A stretch of 39,818 bases of DNA from positions 1 through 39,818 of the forward strand of contig NZ_JQKH01000013.1 in the NCBI RefSeq assembly GCF_000745955.1, read 5' to 3'. Source of the stretch: Alysiella crassa DSM 2578 (GTDB taxonomy: Bacteria; Pseudomonadota; Gammaproteobacteria; Burkholderiales; Neisseriaceae). Shown here piece after piece: positions 24,663-33,522 of this stretch. The notes under the pieces were generated by a model that was not told the DNA's origin, ran no database searches, and worked only from the letters and a program-made list of their open reading frames with translations. The first letter of the stretch is position 1, and each line of letters starts with the position of its first letter. The position numbers were made by a program, and so were the translations under genes.

Positions 24663-25334
24663 TCACGCCAACATCAACACCAAATAAAACAATTGCACAA
24701 TCAAAAACACCAACGCCACAATGGTCGCAATCGTCCAATTCAGCTCCGTGCGCGAATTGGTCGCTGCCGCCAACAATGCGGCGGTTTGCTGATTATTCAT
24801 TGGCACTTCGGCGAATTTATCGCCATTGCTCGCGTTTGCCTGACCGTCATTGGTCAGCGTAAACACCAAGCTGCCCGTGTGAATGGTGATATTGTTTTTC
24901 AAATCGCCGCTCGCCGACACATCGCCAGCCACCATAGGCGGATTGATGTTCACGCCTGAAATTTGTTGGTTTGCCGTTTTATAATCCAATAAATTGAACG
25001 CAATAGGATTATTGTCCGAACCCACTTCCGCAAAAGGCGTTTTTGCTTCCGCTTTGGGGACACGATAATGCAAAGGTGGCAAATTTAATTTTGCCACATC
25101 TTGCGGTTTCAATTTGGGTTTGATGGCGGATTTTATGGGCAAATCGTCATCATCGTTCAAATCATCAAAGGGTTTGGTGGGTGCTGGTGGTGGTGCTTTT
25201 TTGCTTTTTTTCACCAAACGGAAAATGTGTTGGCACTCATGGCACACCACGCGCCCTTGTGTTTCAGTTAATTTTTCTTCGGCAATTTTCAAAGCCGCTT
25301 TGCAACTGGGGCAACTGATTTTAATCATGCTCAT
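24663..25334 (-). CDS. Zinc-ribbon (MJ0042-type) membrane protein
   Basis: A 223-residue protein. The N-terminal zinc ribbon has Cys8-x2-Cys11 and Cys31-x2-Cys34 (ISCPSCK, VCHECQH), the form found in many proteobacterial DUF3426-type proteins. A long polar linker follows (KKSKKAPPPAPTKPFDDLNDDDD), then a mixed region, and a final membrane helix (last about 24 residues) placing most of the protein in the cytoplasm. The substrate or partner is unknown. AAGGAA precedes ATG 25334. prmA lies only 16 bases upstream on the same strand, so they form a likely operon, which is a common arrangement of zinc-ribbon genes with prmA. Confidence 0.85.
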   Translation of the reverse strand: MSMIKISCPSCKAALKIAEEKLTETQGRVVCHECQHIFRLVKKSKKAPPPAPTKPFDDLNDDDDLPIKSAIKPKLKPQDVAKLNLPPLHYRVPKAEAKTPFAEVGSDNNPIAFNLLDYKTANQQISGVNINPPMVAGDVSASGDLKNNITIHTGSLVFTLTNDGQANASNGDKFAEVPMNNQQTAALLAAATNSRTELNWTIATIVALVFLIVQLFYLVLMLA

Positions 25335-25350
25335 TAAAAAATTCCTTTAT

Positions 25351-26241
25351 TTAACCACGCTTTACGCCGCTTAAACACGCCCAACCGCTTTCAATATTTG
25401 CCGTGTCCATATCAAACCATTGCGCGTAAATGCCATTCATCTCATCAACTTGTTCCGCCAAAATGCCTGATAATACAATGCGTCCACCCGATTTGGTGCG
25501 CCCCGCCAACATTTCGCCCAACATACGCAATGGGTTGGCTAAAATATTCGCCACCACTACATCAAATTGTCCATCGGGCAGCGTGTCGGGCAAATGGAAG
25601 GCAGCCTGAACCTGATTTTGCGCCGCATTATCATTGCTGGCGATGATGGCTTGCGGGTCTATGTCCACGCCAGTTGCGCTGCCCGCGCCCAATTTCAGCG
25701 CGGCTATCGCCAAAATCCCCGAACCGCAGCCATAATCCAGCACATTTTCGCCGCCTGCCAAATGATTGTCCAGCCATTGCAAACACAAATGCGTGGTGGG
25801 GTGGCTACCCGTACCAAACGCCAATCCAGGGTCTAGGCGCAAATTCACCGCGTTTGCGTCTGGCATTTCGTGCCAAGTGGGGGTAATCCACAAACGCTCG
25901 GAAATTTTAATTGGGTCAAATTGCGATTGGGTTAAGCGCACCCAGTCTTGTTCTGCCAAATTTTCCAGTTGATAATCTGAAACTTGCTCGCCAATTGCTT
26001 GAAACGCGGCGGCAATGATGGCGTGCGCGTCTGCCTGCTCATCAAACAGGGCAACCACCAAACTTTGTTGCCAAAATTGCTGTTGTGGCATATCGGGTTC
26101 GCCGAAAATTTCTTGTTCTTGAGCGGTGCCAGCGTGTGCGTCTTCAATGGCAACAGACAATGCGCCTTGTTCCATTAATTCATCGGATAGGGCTTCGGCA
26201 ACGCTTTGGGCAACTGGAATACTGGCTTGTAAATAAGACAT
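25351..26241 (-). CDS. prmA: Ribosomal protein L11 methyltransferase (PrmA)
   Basis: A SAM-dependent enzyme that trimethylates ribosomal protein L11. From ATG 26241 it has 296 residues, the usual length: an N-terminal substrate-recognition domain (MSYLQASIPVAQSVAEALSD onward), the linker DPGLAFGTGSHPTT, and a Rossmann methyltransferase core with LDYGCGSGILAIAA as SAM motif I and VANILANPL as motif IV. An in-frame ATG 102 bases upstream would add residues foreign to the family. No strong ribosome site is seen before 26241. The zinc-ribbon gene follows in the same operon. Confidence 0.95.
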   Translation of the reverse strand: MSYLQASIPVAQSVAEALSDELMEQGALSVAIEDAHAGTAQEQEIFGEPDMPQQQFWQQSLVVALFDEQADAHAIIAAAFQAIGEQVSDYQLENLAEQDWVRLTQSQFDPIKISERLWITPTWHEMPDANAVNLRLDPGLAFGTGSHPTTHLCLQWLDNHLAGGENVLDYGCGSGILAIAALKLGAGSATGVDIDPQAIIASNDNAAQNQVQAAFHLPDTLPDGQFDVVVANILANPLRMLGEMLAGRTKSGGRIVLSGILAEQVDEMNGIYAQWFDMDTANIESGWACLSGVKRG

Positions 26242-26394
26242 CTGGGAAAAACAATGAATAGAATAAAGGCGCGAGTTTAACACTAATTGGCATGGGTTTA
26301 AATGGATTGTGCGTAAAAGCGGTGATTTTGTCGCAAAATTCAATTTTCAGGCTGCCTGAAAAGCGGCAAAATCCATCTTTTTCATTGAAACTAC

Positions 26395-26423
26395 TTGCAA
26401 TTTCTGGGGCGCGTGTTTAAAAT
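26395..26423 (+). promoter_or_regulatory. Promoter of rpsT
   Basis: TTGCAA, a 17-base spacer, and TAAAAT at 26418-26423. A leader of about 40 bases leads to AGGAG (26457-26461) before ATG 26469. Confidence 0.7.
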
Positions 26424-26468
26424 GGCGCGTTTTACAAATCTATATTTTCCCAATCAGGAGTATTATTC

Positions 26469-26732
26469 ATGGCAAATAGCGCACAAGCACGCAAACGCGC
26501 CCGTCAATCTTTGAAAGCTCGCGCTCACAACGCTAGCTTGCGTACCGCATTTCGCACCGCAGTGAAAAAAGTGTTGAAAGCTGTTGAAGCGGGCGACAAA
26601 GCAGCCGCTCAAGCATCTTTCCAAGAAAACACCAAAATCATTGACCGTATCGCCGACAAAGGCGTGTTCCACAAAAATAAAGCAGCACGTCATAAAAGCC
26701 GTTTGTCTGCTAAAATCAAAGCAATGGCTTAA
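26469..26732 (+). CDS. rpsT: 30S ribosomal protein S20
   Basis: A primary 16S rRNA-binding protein of the small subunit. Eighty-seven basic residues, starting [20 protein letters not shown] and ending [10 protein letters not shown]. The start has a strong ribosome site (AGGAG, 7 bases), and a good promoter and a clear terminator flank it, so it is a single-gene unit. S20 often represses its own translation. No structure for that is obvious in the short leader. Confidence 0.98.
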   Translation: MANSAQARKRARQSLKARAHNASLRTAFRTAVKKVLKAVEAGDKAAAQASFQENTKIIDRIADKGVFHKNKAARHKSRLSAKIKAMA

Positions 26733-26766
26733 TATTGATTTGATGACACGCTGATTATCAAGATAC

Positions 26767-26803
26767 AAAAACCTGTTGTCTGTTGGAGATAACAGGTTTT
26801 TTG
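26767..26803 (+). terminator. Terminator of rpsT
   Basis: AAAACCTGTTGTCT and AGATAACAGGTTTT pair over 11-15 bp (one G-T) around GTTGG, followed by TTTTTTG. Confidence 0.9.
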
Positions 26804-26804
26804 T

Positions 26805-26952
26805 TTCAGGCTGCCTTACACTACACGATAACTACATGTAGGGTGCGTATTACGCACCGAAATTCCACGTTATTTGAATTATTTGGAGGGTGGTATGCAC
26901 CCTACATTTTTAGTGTTTGTAAAAATTGTCGTGTAATGTAAGGCAGCCTGAA
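26805..26952. repeat. DUS-tipped nested inverted repeat, copy 6
   Basis: Outer arms TTCAGGCTGCCTTACACTACACGA and TCGTGTAATGTAAGGCAGCCTGAA; inner arms TGTAGGGTGCGTATTACGCACC and GGTGGTATGCACCCTACA. It lies between the rpsT terminator and the lipoprotein gene at 27025, filling most of that 290-base gap. Confidence 0.8.
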
Positions 26953-27024
26953 ACAAAAAAGCTGCCTAAAATAACCAAATTTGATTAAAATAAGTAAAAA
27001 TAGCCTATTTAAATTGATAACTAT

Positions 27025-28026
27025 ATGATGATGAAACCTTTTTTAATCACGCTTGCCAGCGCATTGCTGTTGAGCGCGTGTTTTGAAGTGCCTGTGGAAC
27101 AAGACCGTGAACCACCCAAAACCACTAGCGTAGATACCTTGTCTGCCGAACAAGTGATGCAGGAGCATTCGCCCGAATTTTTGCAATACGAACCTTTGGC
27201 AAACACAAAAACACGTTTTTTTGATGCCAATGGTCGCATTACAGAAAAAGAAAGCAAAGGCGGTTTTTATCGCAAAGTATTGGGTAAAACGCCACATAAT
27301 CGTTTGGTTTTACAAGATTTTTATCAGGATACAGACAAACCATACACTTTGCCATTTGTGGCTGTTGTGGAGCCGCAATTGAAAATTTTTCATGGCGCAG
27401 GCATTCGGGATAGCCGCACGGTGTGGCTGAAACCCGATGGCTCATTATTGCGCGTGTCTGAATTTAAGGGCGGTAAAGCGATTGGCGAAACATGGTTTTT
27501 TGAACGCAATAAGGCATTTGCCTATATTAAATTATTGAGGGAAAAACCTAAATTGTCTGATAGGGTAGATGTGGCTGCGGCAAGTGCAGCCAGCGCGGTA
27601 GCGGCAAGCACACCTAAACCCGATGGCAAAACCAAACCTGTGAAAACCACAAAAGTTCCCCAAAAGAAAAAAGAACTTGAAAAAGAAGATACGACACCGA
27701 TTGTGGATGAAGTGGATACGTCCATGAGTCGCGGCGCAGCGTTAATGCGCTTTTTCTATCCGAATGGGGTGCTGATGGCGGAAATTGAAACCGATGGCAA
27801 TCAGCAAAATAAAGTCATTTTGTTTTATCCAAACGGCGGCACCATGCTGCAAATTGAAGACAATGGCTCGCAATCTTCGCGTACCGCGTGGGATGCGAAA
27901 GGCGGCAAAGTCGTGCCTGCGGAAGTATCCATTGAAGCCGATGTGTTGGCGTTACGGATTGAGCATGGCTTGAATTTGATGGGGCGTAACAAGGGGGCGT
28001 TGGCGGATTTATTGATGAGTCGCTGA
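27025..28026 (+). CDS. Lipoprotein with MORN-like/YwqK-type repeats
   Basis: A 333-residue lipoprotein of unknown role. The signal ends in the lipobox LSAC (Cys19 from the first of three ATGs; 27031 is equally good). Residues about 60-165 and 240-300 contain short tyrosine/glycine beta-hairpin units such as TRFFDANGRITEKESKGG, RFFYPNGVLMAEIETDG and LFYPNGGTMLQIEDNG, like the MORN-2 repeats of toxin-antitoxin-type YwqK proteins. They are separated by an Ala/Lys/Pro linker (about 185-230). No ribosome site is obvious. The dsbC gene follows 119 bases later with a DUS between, so cotranscription is uncertain. Confidence 0.75.
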   Translation: MMMKPFLITLASALLLSACFEVPVEQDREPPKTTSVDTLSAEQVMQEHSPEFLQYEPLANTKTRFFDANGRITEKESKGGFYRKVLGKTPHNRLVLQDFYQDTDKPYTLPFVAVVEPQLKIFHGAGIRDSRTVWLKPDGSLLRVSEFKGGKAIGETWFFERNKAFAYIKLLREKPKLSDRVDVAAASAASAVAASTPKPDGKTKPVKTTKVPQKKKELEKEDTTPIVDEVDTSMSRGAALMRFFYPNGVLMAEIETDGNQQNKVILFYPNGGTMLQIEDNGSQSSRTAWDAKGGKVVPAEVSIEADVLALRIEHGLNLMGRNKGALADLLMSR

Positions 28027-28145
28027 TTTTTCAGGCTGCCTGAAACGCGCAAAAGCTGGCTTGTTTGTCTAAAAATAAGTAAATTTAATGGATAAACAGG
28101 GGTTTATATTGCATAATTTATTTTTTAATTGGAAATACATTCATC

Positions 28146-28970
28146 ATGATGAAACGTAAAACTTTGATTCGTACACTGATTCCTGCTGTGGCGGCTGTGT
28201 TAATTGCCTGCAATGGTGCACCTACCAATAATGCACAAGCAGCTACTACCAGCGAAAAAAACGTTGCTACTCCAGTTGTGGCAACGGTTGCCAAAGATGT
28301 GCCTGCTGATGTGGCAAAAACCATTACCGCGACTTTGGAAAAAAATTATGCGGCACAACAATTGAAAGTATTGAGTATTAATACCACGCCAATCAATGGT
28401 TTATTTGAAGTAGTAGTGAGTGGCAAACAGATTACCTACACAGACGCAACTGGTGAATTTATGCTGGTGGGCGATTTGATTGCCACCAAAGAAGGGCGCA
28501 GCTTGACCGAAGAACGTAAAACTGTATTAAATGCTATTGATTTCAATGCGTTGCCATTTGATAAAGCCATTAAAGAAGTACGTGGCAATGGCAGTCTGAA
28601 GCTAGCAGTATTTTCCGATCCTGATTGTCCATATTGTAAACGTTTGGAACGCGAATTGGCAAAAATGACCAATATCACGATTTATACTTTCTTAATGCCT
28701 ATTCCCTCATTGCACCCAGATGGACATCGCAAAGCGGTACAAATTTGGTGTCAAGCCGACCGTACGAAAGCGTGGACATCATGGATGCGTGAAGGCAAAA
28801 TGGGTGCGAAAGTCGCTGAATGTGCCAACCCTGTGAAGGAAACCACAACATTGGGCGAAAGTTTCGGCTTTAATGGGACACCAACTTTGGTGTTCCCAAA
28901 TGGCAAATCGCAAGCGGGCTATGTGCCACAGCCGCATTTGGAAGAAATTATTAAACAGCAACAAAAATAA
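28146..28970 (+). CDS. dsbC: DsbC-type thiol:disulfide isomerase, probable lipoprotein
   Basis: A periplasmic disulfide isomerase that corrects wrong disulfides in exported proteins. The 274 residues contain a DsbC-type dimerisation domain (about 52-135) and a thioredoxin fold with active site CPYC (Cys161, Cys164), a second structural cysteine pair (WCQAD and ECANP), and the cis-proline GTPTLVF. The signal peptide ends LIAC (Cys22), a lipobox, unlike soluble E. coli DsbC, so membrane anchoring is predicted. Two ATGs (28146, 28149) are possible. Its reductant DsbD is not in the window. A DUS-pair terminator separates it from convergent cyaY. Confidence 0.93.
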   Translation: MMKRKTLIRTLIPAVAAVLIACNGAPTNNAQAATTSEKNVATPVVATVAKDVPADVAKTITATLEKNYAAQQLKVLSINTTPINGLFEVVVSGKQITYTDATGEFMLVGDLIATKEGRSLTEERKTVLNAIDFNALPFDKAIKEVRGNGSLKLAVFSDPDCPYCKRLERELAKMTNITIYTFLMPIPSLHPDGHRKAVQIWCQADRTKAWTSWMREGKMGAKVAECANPVKETTTLGESFGFNGTPTLVFPNGKSQAGYVPQPHLEEIIKQQQK

Positions 28971-28976
28971 TCATTT

Positions 28977-29006
28977 AGGCAGCCTGAAACTGTTTTCAGG
29001 CTGCCT
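28977..29006. terminator. DUS-pair terminator between dsbC and cyaY
   Basis: A 12-bp inverted DUS stem with a 6-base loop between two convergent genes. The downstream T run is short. Confidence 0.65.
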
Positions 29007-29019
29007 TGATTATTGAAAA

Positions 29020-29334
29020 TTAGTAGGGGGAAATGGCTACTGTTTCGCCACTTGCCGCGCTTAATGCTTCGTTTAACACGTCAAAAAATTCGCGTTGTTC
29101 GCGGGTGGAAAACCACACGCCGTCTTTTTCCGCGAAATGGTAGCCGCCACTTTTGGCGGCAATCCACAATTCTTGATTGGGTGTGTGGCGATTGACGATG
29201 ATTTGTACGCCATTGTCGGCTTCAATGGTCAGCACATTGCCTGCTGGTACGCAATCAAAATCGTATGCTTCCAAAGCGTCTTCAATGTGGGCAAAAAGTG
29301 CGTCTGAATGTTGCAAAAATTCTGTTTCGGTCAT
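29020..29334 (-). CDS. cyaY: Frataxin-like iron-binding protein CyaY
   Basis: Regulates iron-sulfur cluster assembly by binding iron and the cysteine desulfurase. The 104 residues match bacterial CyaY: an acidic first helix ([22 protein letters not shown]), then the beta-sheet signature [34 protein letters not shown]. It is divergent from lptM and lysA, the same neighbourhood as in enterobacteria. The ribosome site is weak (AGGAAC). Confidence 0.95.
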   Translation of the reverse strand: MTETEFLQHSDALFAHIEDALEAYDFDCVPAGNVLTIEADNGVQIIVNRHTPNQELWIAAKSGGYHFAEKDGVWFSTREQREFFDVLNEALSAASGETVAISPY

Positions 29335-29411
29335 GGTTTTGTTCCTAAATTATTGTAAAATGTGGCGCGTATTGTGCCATATTTTTCAGGCAGCCTGAAA
29401 GAAAGTTTCTG

Positions 29412-29585
29412 ATGAAAAAATTTATTTTATTAAGCAGTTTGTGCATTCTGTCGGCATGCGGCTACAAGGGCGATTTGTATTTGCCGAAAGAAGACGATAA
29501 AAACCAATTTGGTGTGATTCAAACAGGTTTGGAATTTAGCCCGCCATCGCGCACGGCGAGTGAAGTGCTTGCGCCGCAAGAATAA
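29412..29585 (+). CDS. lptM: LPS translocon maturation chaperone LptM (YifL-like lipoprotein)
   Basis: A small outer-membrane lipoprotein that helps LptD mature in the LPS translocon. It has only 57 residues: the signal peptide ends LSAC (Cys16), followed by the hallmark CGYKGDLYLPKED. Position between cyaY and lysA is the classic context of yifL/lptM. The start ATG 29412 lies 12 bases after a DUS, and no strong ribosome site is visible. lysA follows 60 bases later, after another DUS, and is probably cotranscribed. Confidence 0.9.
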   Translation: MKKFILLSSLCILSACGYKGDLYLPKEDDKNQFGVIQTGLEFSPPSRTASEVLAPQE

Positions 29586-29645
29586 TATTCAGGCTGCCTG
29601 AAAAAAATTTAACCCATTTATTTTATTAAAAAATTAGAGAATATC

Positions 29646-30869
29646 ATGAGCAAACTTTGCGAAAACATCGCCTATACCCACCTTGCCGAGCGTTTCGGTA
29701 CGCCCCTTTATGTGTACAGCGAACAGGCTTTGACCAACGCGTATCAAAATTATGTGAACGCGTTTGCAGGCTGCCAACCTTTGATTTGCTACGCGGTAAA
29801 AGCGAACAGCAATTTGAGTATTATCCAACATTTCGCGCAATTAGGTTGCGGTTTTGACACGGTGTCGGGCGGCGAAATTGCGCGTGTGTTGGCGGCTGGC
29901 GGTACGGCGGACAAGATTATTTTTTCGGGCGTGGGCAAAAGCATTCAGGAAATCGCGTTTGCCTTGAATGCTGGGATTAAATGTTTCAATGTGGAAAGTT
30001 TGCCCGAACTTGACCGCATTAATCAAGTGGCTGAAATGATGGGACAAATCGCCCCCATTTCGCTACGCATTAACCCCGATGTGGACGCGAAAACCCACCC
30101 ATACATTTCCACAGGTTTGAAAGCGAATAAATTTGGCATTGCGATGGCGGACGCGGAACGTGCGTATCAATACGCGGCGGCGTTGCCGAATTTGCAAATT
30201 ATTGGCATTGATTGCCACATTGGTTCACAACTGCTTGATTTATCGCCACTTGTGGAAGCGTGTGAACGCATGTTGGCGTTGGCGGACAAATTGGCGGTGC
30301 AAGGCATTGCTTTGCAACACATTGACTTGGGCGGCGGCGTGGGCATTGCCTACCAAAATGAGCAAGCCCCTGATTTAACAGCATATGCGGCGGCGGTGGC
30401 GCAAATGTTGGCGGGGCGCAATTTGCGTTTGGTGTTGGAACCAGGGCGCAGTTTGGTGGGCAATGCGGGGACTTTGCTCACGCGCGTGGAATTTGTGAAA
30501 CAGGGCGAAGAGAAAAATTTTGTCATTGTGGACGCGGCGATGAATGATTTATTACGCCCTGCCTTGTATCAAGCCTATCATCATATTGAAAATGCAGAAG
30601 AAAATGGGCAGCCTGAAATGGTTGCCGACATTGTCGGACCGATTTGCGAAACGGGTGATTTTTTTGCGCAAAACCGTGAAATTGCGGCGGCAGCTGGCGA
30701 TTTATTGCTGGTGCGCAGCGCGGGCGCGTATGGCGCGAGTATGGCGAGCAATTACAATACGCGTTGTCGGGCGGCGGAAGTGTTGGTATCGGGCGACACG
30801 GTGCGCGAAATCCGCCAGCGCGAAACTTTTGATGATTTGATTCGGCATGAATTGGCGTGTTTGGGGTAA
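29646..30869 (+). CDS. lysA: Diaminopimelate decarboxylase (LysA)
   Basis: Last step of lysine synthesis: PLP-dependent decarboxylation of meso-diaminopimelate. The 407 residues show the PLP lysine in CYAVKANSNL (Lys52), the SGGE motif, DCHIGSQLLD near 185, the glycine loop DLGGGVGIAYQNE near 225, EPGRSLVGNAG near 265, and the substrate-binding GPICETGDFFAQ near 335. It is preceded by lptM, as usual. It ends just before a DUS and a shortened repeat element. Confidence 0.97.
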   Translation: MSKLCENIAYTHLAERFGTPLYVYSEQALTNAYQNYVNAFAGCQPLICYAVKANSNLSIIQHFAQLGCGFDTVSGGEIARVLAAGGTADKIIFSGVGKSIQEIAFALNAGIKCFNVESLPELDRINQVAEMMGQIAPISLRINPDVDAKTHPYISTGLKANKFGIAMADAERAYQYAAALPNLQIIGIDCHIGSQLLDLSPLVEACERMLALADKLAVQGIALQHIDLGGGVGIAYQNEQAPDLTAYAAAVAQMLAGRNLRLVLEPGRSLVGNAGTLLTRVEFVKQGEEKNFVIVDAAMNDLLRPALYQAYHHIENAEENGQPEMVADIVGPICETGDFFAQNREIAAAAGDLLLVRSAGAYGASMASNYNTRCRAAEVLVSGDTVREIRQRETFDDLIRHELACLG

Positions 30870-30874
30870 ATATT

Positions 30875-30944
30875 TTCAGGCTGCCTTTATTTAAAAAATG
30901 TAGGGTGCGTACCACGCACCAAATTTGCTAACAGGCAGCCTGAA
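30875..30944. repeat. Short DUS-tipped repeat, copy 7
   Basis: A DUS at each end enclosing one inner arm, TGTAGGGTGCGTACCACGCACC. The opposite inner arm is missing, so this is a half element, about 70 bases, between lysA and hprK. Confidence 0.65.
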
Positions 30945-31005
30945 AGTAGGGCAGGGGACAATTTATTGCACCACATCATCGTAAACAATTGATAGGAAAT
31001 CAAAA

Positions 31006-31980
31006 ATGCCCAGTATTACCGTGAGACAATTGTATCAAGACAATCAACACAAACTGCAAATGAATTGGACAGCAGGCACGGCAGGCAGCGATAACCGCAT
31101 TGTGGCGGGCGCGGATAAACACGCCCTTGCGCTGGTGGGGCATTTGAATTTTATTCATCACAATCAAATTCAAGTGTTGGGCGTGGCGGAAGTGGATTAT
31201 TTGCTGAAATTGGAGCAGTCGGAGCATGTGTCTAATTTAGCACAATTATTTGATTTTCCGATTGTTTTAATAATCGTGGCGAATGATTTGGCTGTGCCCA
31301 ACACCTTGCGCGATTATTGCCACACGCACAATGTGCCTTTGCTCACGTCCAAATTGGAAAGCCCTTATTTAATGGACGTTTTGCGGATTTATTTGCAAAA
31401 AATGCTGGCGGTTTCCACCATCAAACACGGCGTATTTTTAGACGTATTTGAAATTGGCGTGTTGCTGATTGGCGAATCGGGCTTGGGCAAAAGCGAATTG
31501 GCGTTGGAATTGATTTCACGCGGACACAGCTTGGTTGCCGATGACGCGGTCGAATTGCACCGCACCGCCCCCGAAGTATTGGAAGGGCGTTGCCCGCCGA
31601 TTTTGCGCGATTTTTTGGAAGTGCGCGGCTTGGGCGTGTTGAATATTCGCCACATGTTTGGCGAAACGTCTATTCGCCCCAAAAAACAACTTAAATTAAT
31701 CATCAACTTAATCCCCGCCAACGATGAATACATGAAACAATTAGACCGCTTAAGCATACGCAGCGAAACCGAAAGCATTTTGAATGTGGCGATTCGCAAA
31801 GTCGTGTTGCCAGTGGCGGCGGGGCGAAATTTGGCGGTTTTGGTGGAAGCGGCGGTGCGCAATTATATTTTGCAATTGCGCGGCAAAGACAGTACCAAAG
31901 AATTTTTAGAGAGACATCAAGAGGTTATGAAAGCCGAAAGTTTGAATCAGGAAGACACCGACCACGAAAGCGATGATTAA
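31006..31980 (+). CDS. hprK: HPr kinase/phosphorylase
   Basis: Phosphorylates a serine of HPr and can reverse the reaction. In Gram-negatives with a partial PTS it serves regulation rather than sugar uptake. The 324 residues comprise an N-terminal domain (1-130) and a kinase domain with the [18 protein letters not shown] segment, P-loop GESGLGKS (156-163), LVADDAVEL near 180, and the HprK signature [15 protein letters not shown] near 205. The C-terminal tail is Glu/Asp-rich. No ptsH, ptsI or rapZ is adjacent within the window. It ends at a DUS-pair terminator. Confidence 0.96.
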   Translation: MPSITVRQLYQDNQHKLQMNWTAGTAGSDNRIVAGADKHALALVGHLNFIHHNQIQVLGVAEVDYLLKLEQSEHVSNLAQLFDFPIVLIIVANDLAVPNTLRDYCHTHNVPLLTSKLESPYLMDVLRIYLQKMLAVSTIKHGVFLDVFEIGVLLIGESGLGKSELALELISRGHSLVADDAVELHRTAPEVLEGRCPPILRDFLEVRGLGVLNIRHMFGETSIRPKKQLKLIINLIPANDEYMKQLDRLSIRSETESILNVAIRKVVLPVAAGRNLAVLVEAAVRNYILQLRGKDSTKEFLERHQEVMKAESLNQEDTDHESDD

Positions 31981-31989
31981 TCTCATGAT

Positions 31990-32028
31990 TTCAGGCTGCC
32001 TTATTTTTAGGCAGCCTGAAAATTTTTT
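31990..32028 (+). terminator. DUS-pair terminator after hprK
   Basis: TTCAGGCTGCCT and AGGCAGCCTGAA form a 12-bp stem with a 7-base loop, followed by AATTTTTTC. Confidence 0.85.
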
Positions 32029-32036
32029 CATTTTTT

Positions 32037-32060
32037 AAATTTCAGTATTGACAGAAATTT
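32037..32060. promoter_or_regulatory. Palindromic operator in the promoter of the GbsR-type regulator
   Basis: AAATTTCAGT, ATTG, ACAGAAATTT: arms of ten bases with one mismatch and a 4-base centre. The right half contains the -35 box TTGACA (32048-32053), so a bound protein would block RNA polymerase. The same palindrome, without the mismatch, recurs at 33523-33544 before the DoxX-like gene. Autoregulation by the 32110 product is the natural inference. Confidence 0.65.
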
Positions 32061-32076
32061 GAAAAATGCCTAAACT
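32048..32076 (+). promoter_or_regulatory. Promoter of the GbsR-type regulator gene
   Basis: A perfect TTGACA at 32048-32053, a 17-base spacer, and TAAACT at 32071-32076, 33 bases before ATG 32110. Confidence 0.75.
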
Positions 32077-32109
32077 GCATACCAACAACAATAAGAATGG
32101 ATAAAAACC

Positions 32110-32628
32110 ATGAAACTCAATCCCACTACCGAAAAATTCGTCCTGCATTGGGGCGAAATGGGCGCAAAATGGGGCGTTAATCGCACCGTTTCCCAAATTC
32201 ACGCGCTTTTGTACATTTTGGGCAAGCCGATGAATGCCGATGAAATTTGCGAAACTTTGGGTGTGGCACGTTCCAATGTTTCCACCAGCCTGAAAGAATT
32301 GCAAAATTTGCAACTGGTTCAAATCACACATATTTTAGGCGACAGGCGCGATTATTTTACCACTTATGACGATGTGTGGACAATGTTCCGCATTATCGTG
32401 GAACACCGCCAACGCCGTGAAATTGAACCCACTTTGCAATTTCTGCACCAGCTTATGCAAGAACCCGAATTTGCCAACGAAAACGATGCCGTGAAAAAAC
32501 GCATTTCCCAAACCCATGAATTTATTGCAACTTTAACCAGTTGGACAAACGAAATGCTGAAACTTTCTACCGCAACCATGGCGAAAGTATTGAAATTGGG
32601 CGCGAGTATTCAGAAATTATTGCGTTAA
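32110..32628 (+). CDS. GbsR/MarR-type transcriptional regulator
   Basis: A 172-residue winged-helix repressor of the GbsR subgroup. The start KFVLHWGEMGAKWGVNRTVSQIHALL and the helix-turn-helix region NADEICETLGVARSNVSTSLKEL (about 43-65) are characteristic. The wing GDRRDYFTTYDD follows near 78. The C-terminal half is helical, for dimerisation and ligand sensing. The gene sits behind a promoter overlapped by a palindrome, and the same palindrome precedes the DoxX-like gene about 900 bases downstream. It therefore probably represses itself and that redox cluster. The inducer is unknown. An AT-rich orphan gene follows 33 bases later. Confidence 0.88.
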   Translation: MKLNPTTEKFVLHWGEMGAKWGVNRTVSQIHALLYILGKPMNADEICETLGVARSNVSTSLKELQNLQLVQITHILGDRRDYFTTYDDVWTMFRIIVEHRQRREIEPTLQFLHQLMQEPEFANENDAVKKRISQTHEFIATLTSWTNEMLKLSTATMAKVLKLGASIQKLLR

Positions 32629-32661
32629 AAGTAATGACAAATTGGAAATCGGAGTAACAAA

Positions 32662-33435
32662 ATGCACATACAAAGAAACTCCCTAAAAATAAGAAAATAT
32701 ATTGAATCAAATCAATATTTTCAGTTGCAAGAAAATCAATTATCCAAAACTTATATTTATAAAATTGGTCGTATAAATTGTGCTCCGAAAGATATTTTGG
32801 AGAGAATTTGGGAATTGGAGGCTTTGGAGAAAGATGGATTTGTGTATTTGGGTGAAAAGAACTGGTTGCAAGACTGTTTGAAAGAACGGAGCTTTATTAA
32901 TTTAGAGGATAAGAATTCGCAACAAGACTGTCTAGCAATTCATTATGAATATCCAGCTTTTTGTTATCCAACTTATGATAAATGGATTATTGATTATTTA
33001 GCCAAATATCTTAATATCCAATTTGTCAAAACAGAGAATAATGATATTATTGACTACTATTATATAACTAATAGAGATATTGTGTCTTATAAAGGCACAT
33101 TAAATTTAACGCCTGAATTATTTTTGAATTTTAGTCAATTAAATAACCAATCTTATCAATTTACTGACGAATTGGATTTGTATTTATTAGGAAATCATCA
33201 GGGCGTATTTCCAAACTCTATTTGTAAACTATTTGAAGTATTACATAACTTGGAATATTACATAACCATGTTACCTGAATTATTTGGGGTTGGTGTGGAT
33301 GATGACCCACTAAGCATAGATTCACTCGTTTTTGATAACTTGATGAGTTCAGAAGAGTTTATGATTAATACTTTTTCTGTGTATGGTGCAGATTTGGATT
33401 ATTTTTTTGTTGGTAACAAATTTCGTGGTTGTTAA
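32662..33435 (+). CDS. AT-rich orphan protein, unknown
   Basis: I do not recognise this 257-residue protein. It is soluble, acidic, rich in Tyr, Asn, Asp, Ile and Leu, with no signal peptide or membrane helix. A near-repeat (LGEKNWLQDCLKERSFINLED then KNSQQDCLA) is seen near residues 72-98. Base composition is much more AT-rich than its neighbours, and the gene separates the regulator from its likely target operon. GGAG lies seven bases before ATG 32662, so it is probably translated and possibly cotranscribed with the regulator. The features fit a recently acquired gene, for example an immunity-type protein, but nothing proves this. Confidence 0.65.
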   Translation: MHIQRNSLKIRKYIESNQYFQLQENQLSKTYIYKIGRINCAPKDILERIWELEALEKDGFVYLGEKNWLQDCLKERSFINLEDKNSQQDCLAIHYEYPAFCYPTYDKWIIDYLAKYLNIQFVKTENNDIIDYYYITNRDIVSYKGTLNLTPELFLNFSQLNNQSYQFTDELDLYLLGNHQGVFPNSICKLFEVLHNLEYYITMLPELFGVGVDDDPLSIDSLVFDNLMSSEEFMINTFSVYGADLDYFFVGNKFRGC

Positions 33436-33522
33436 TAATTGTTTTTTAAATAATCATCATTATTTCAGGCAGCCTGAAATCTAGCTGTCTGAAAATAAAA
33501 TCCGCAAAATTTTTTAACTGTT

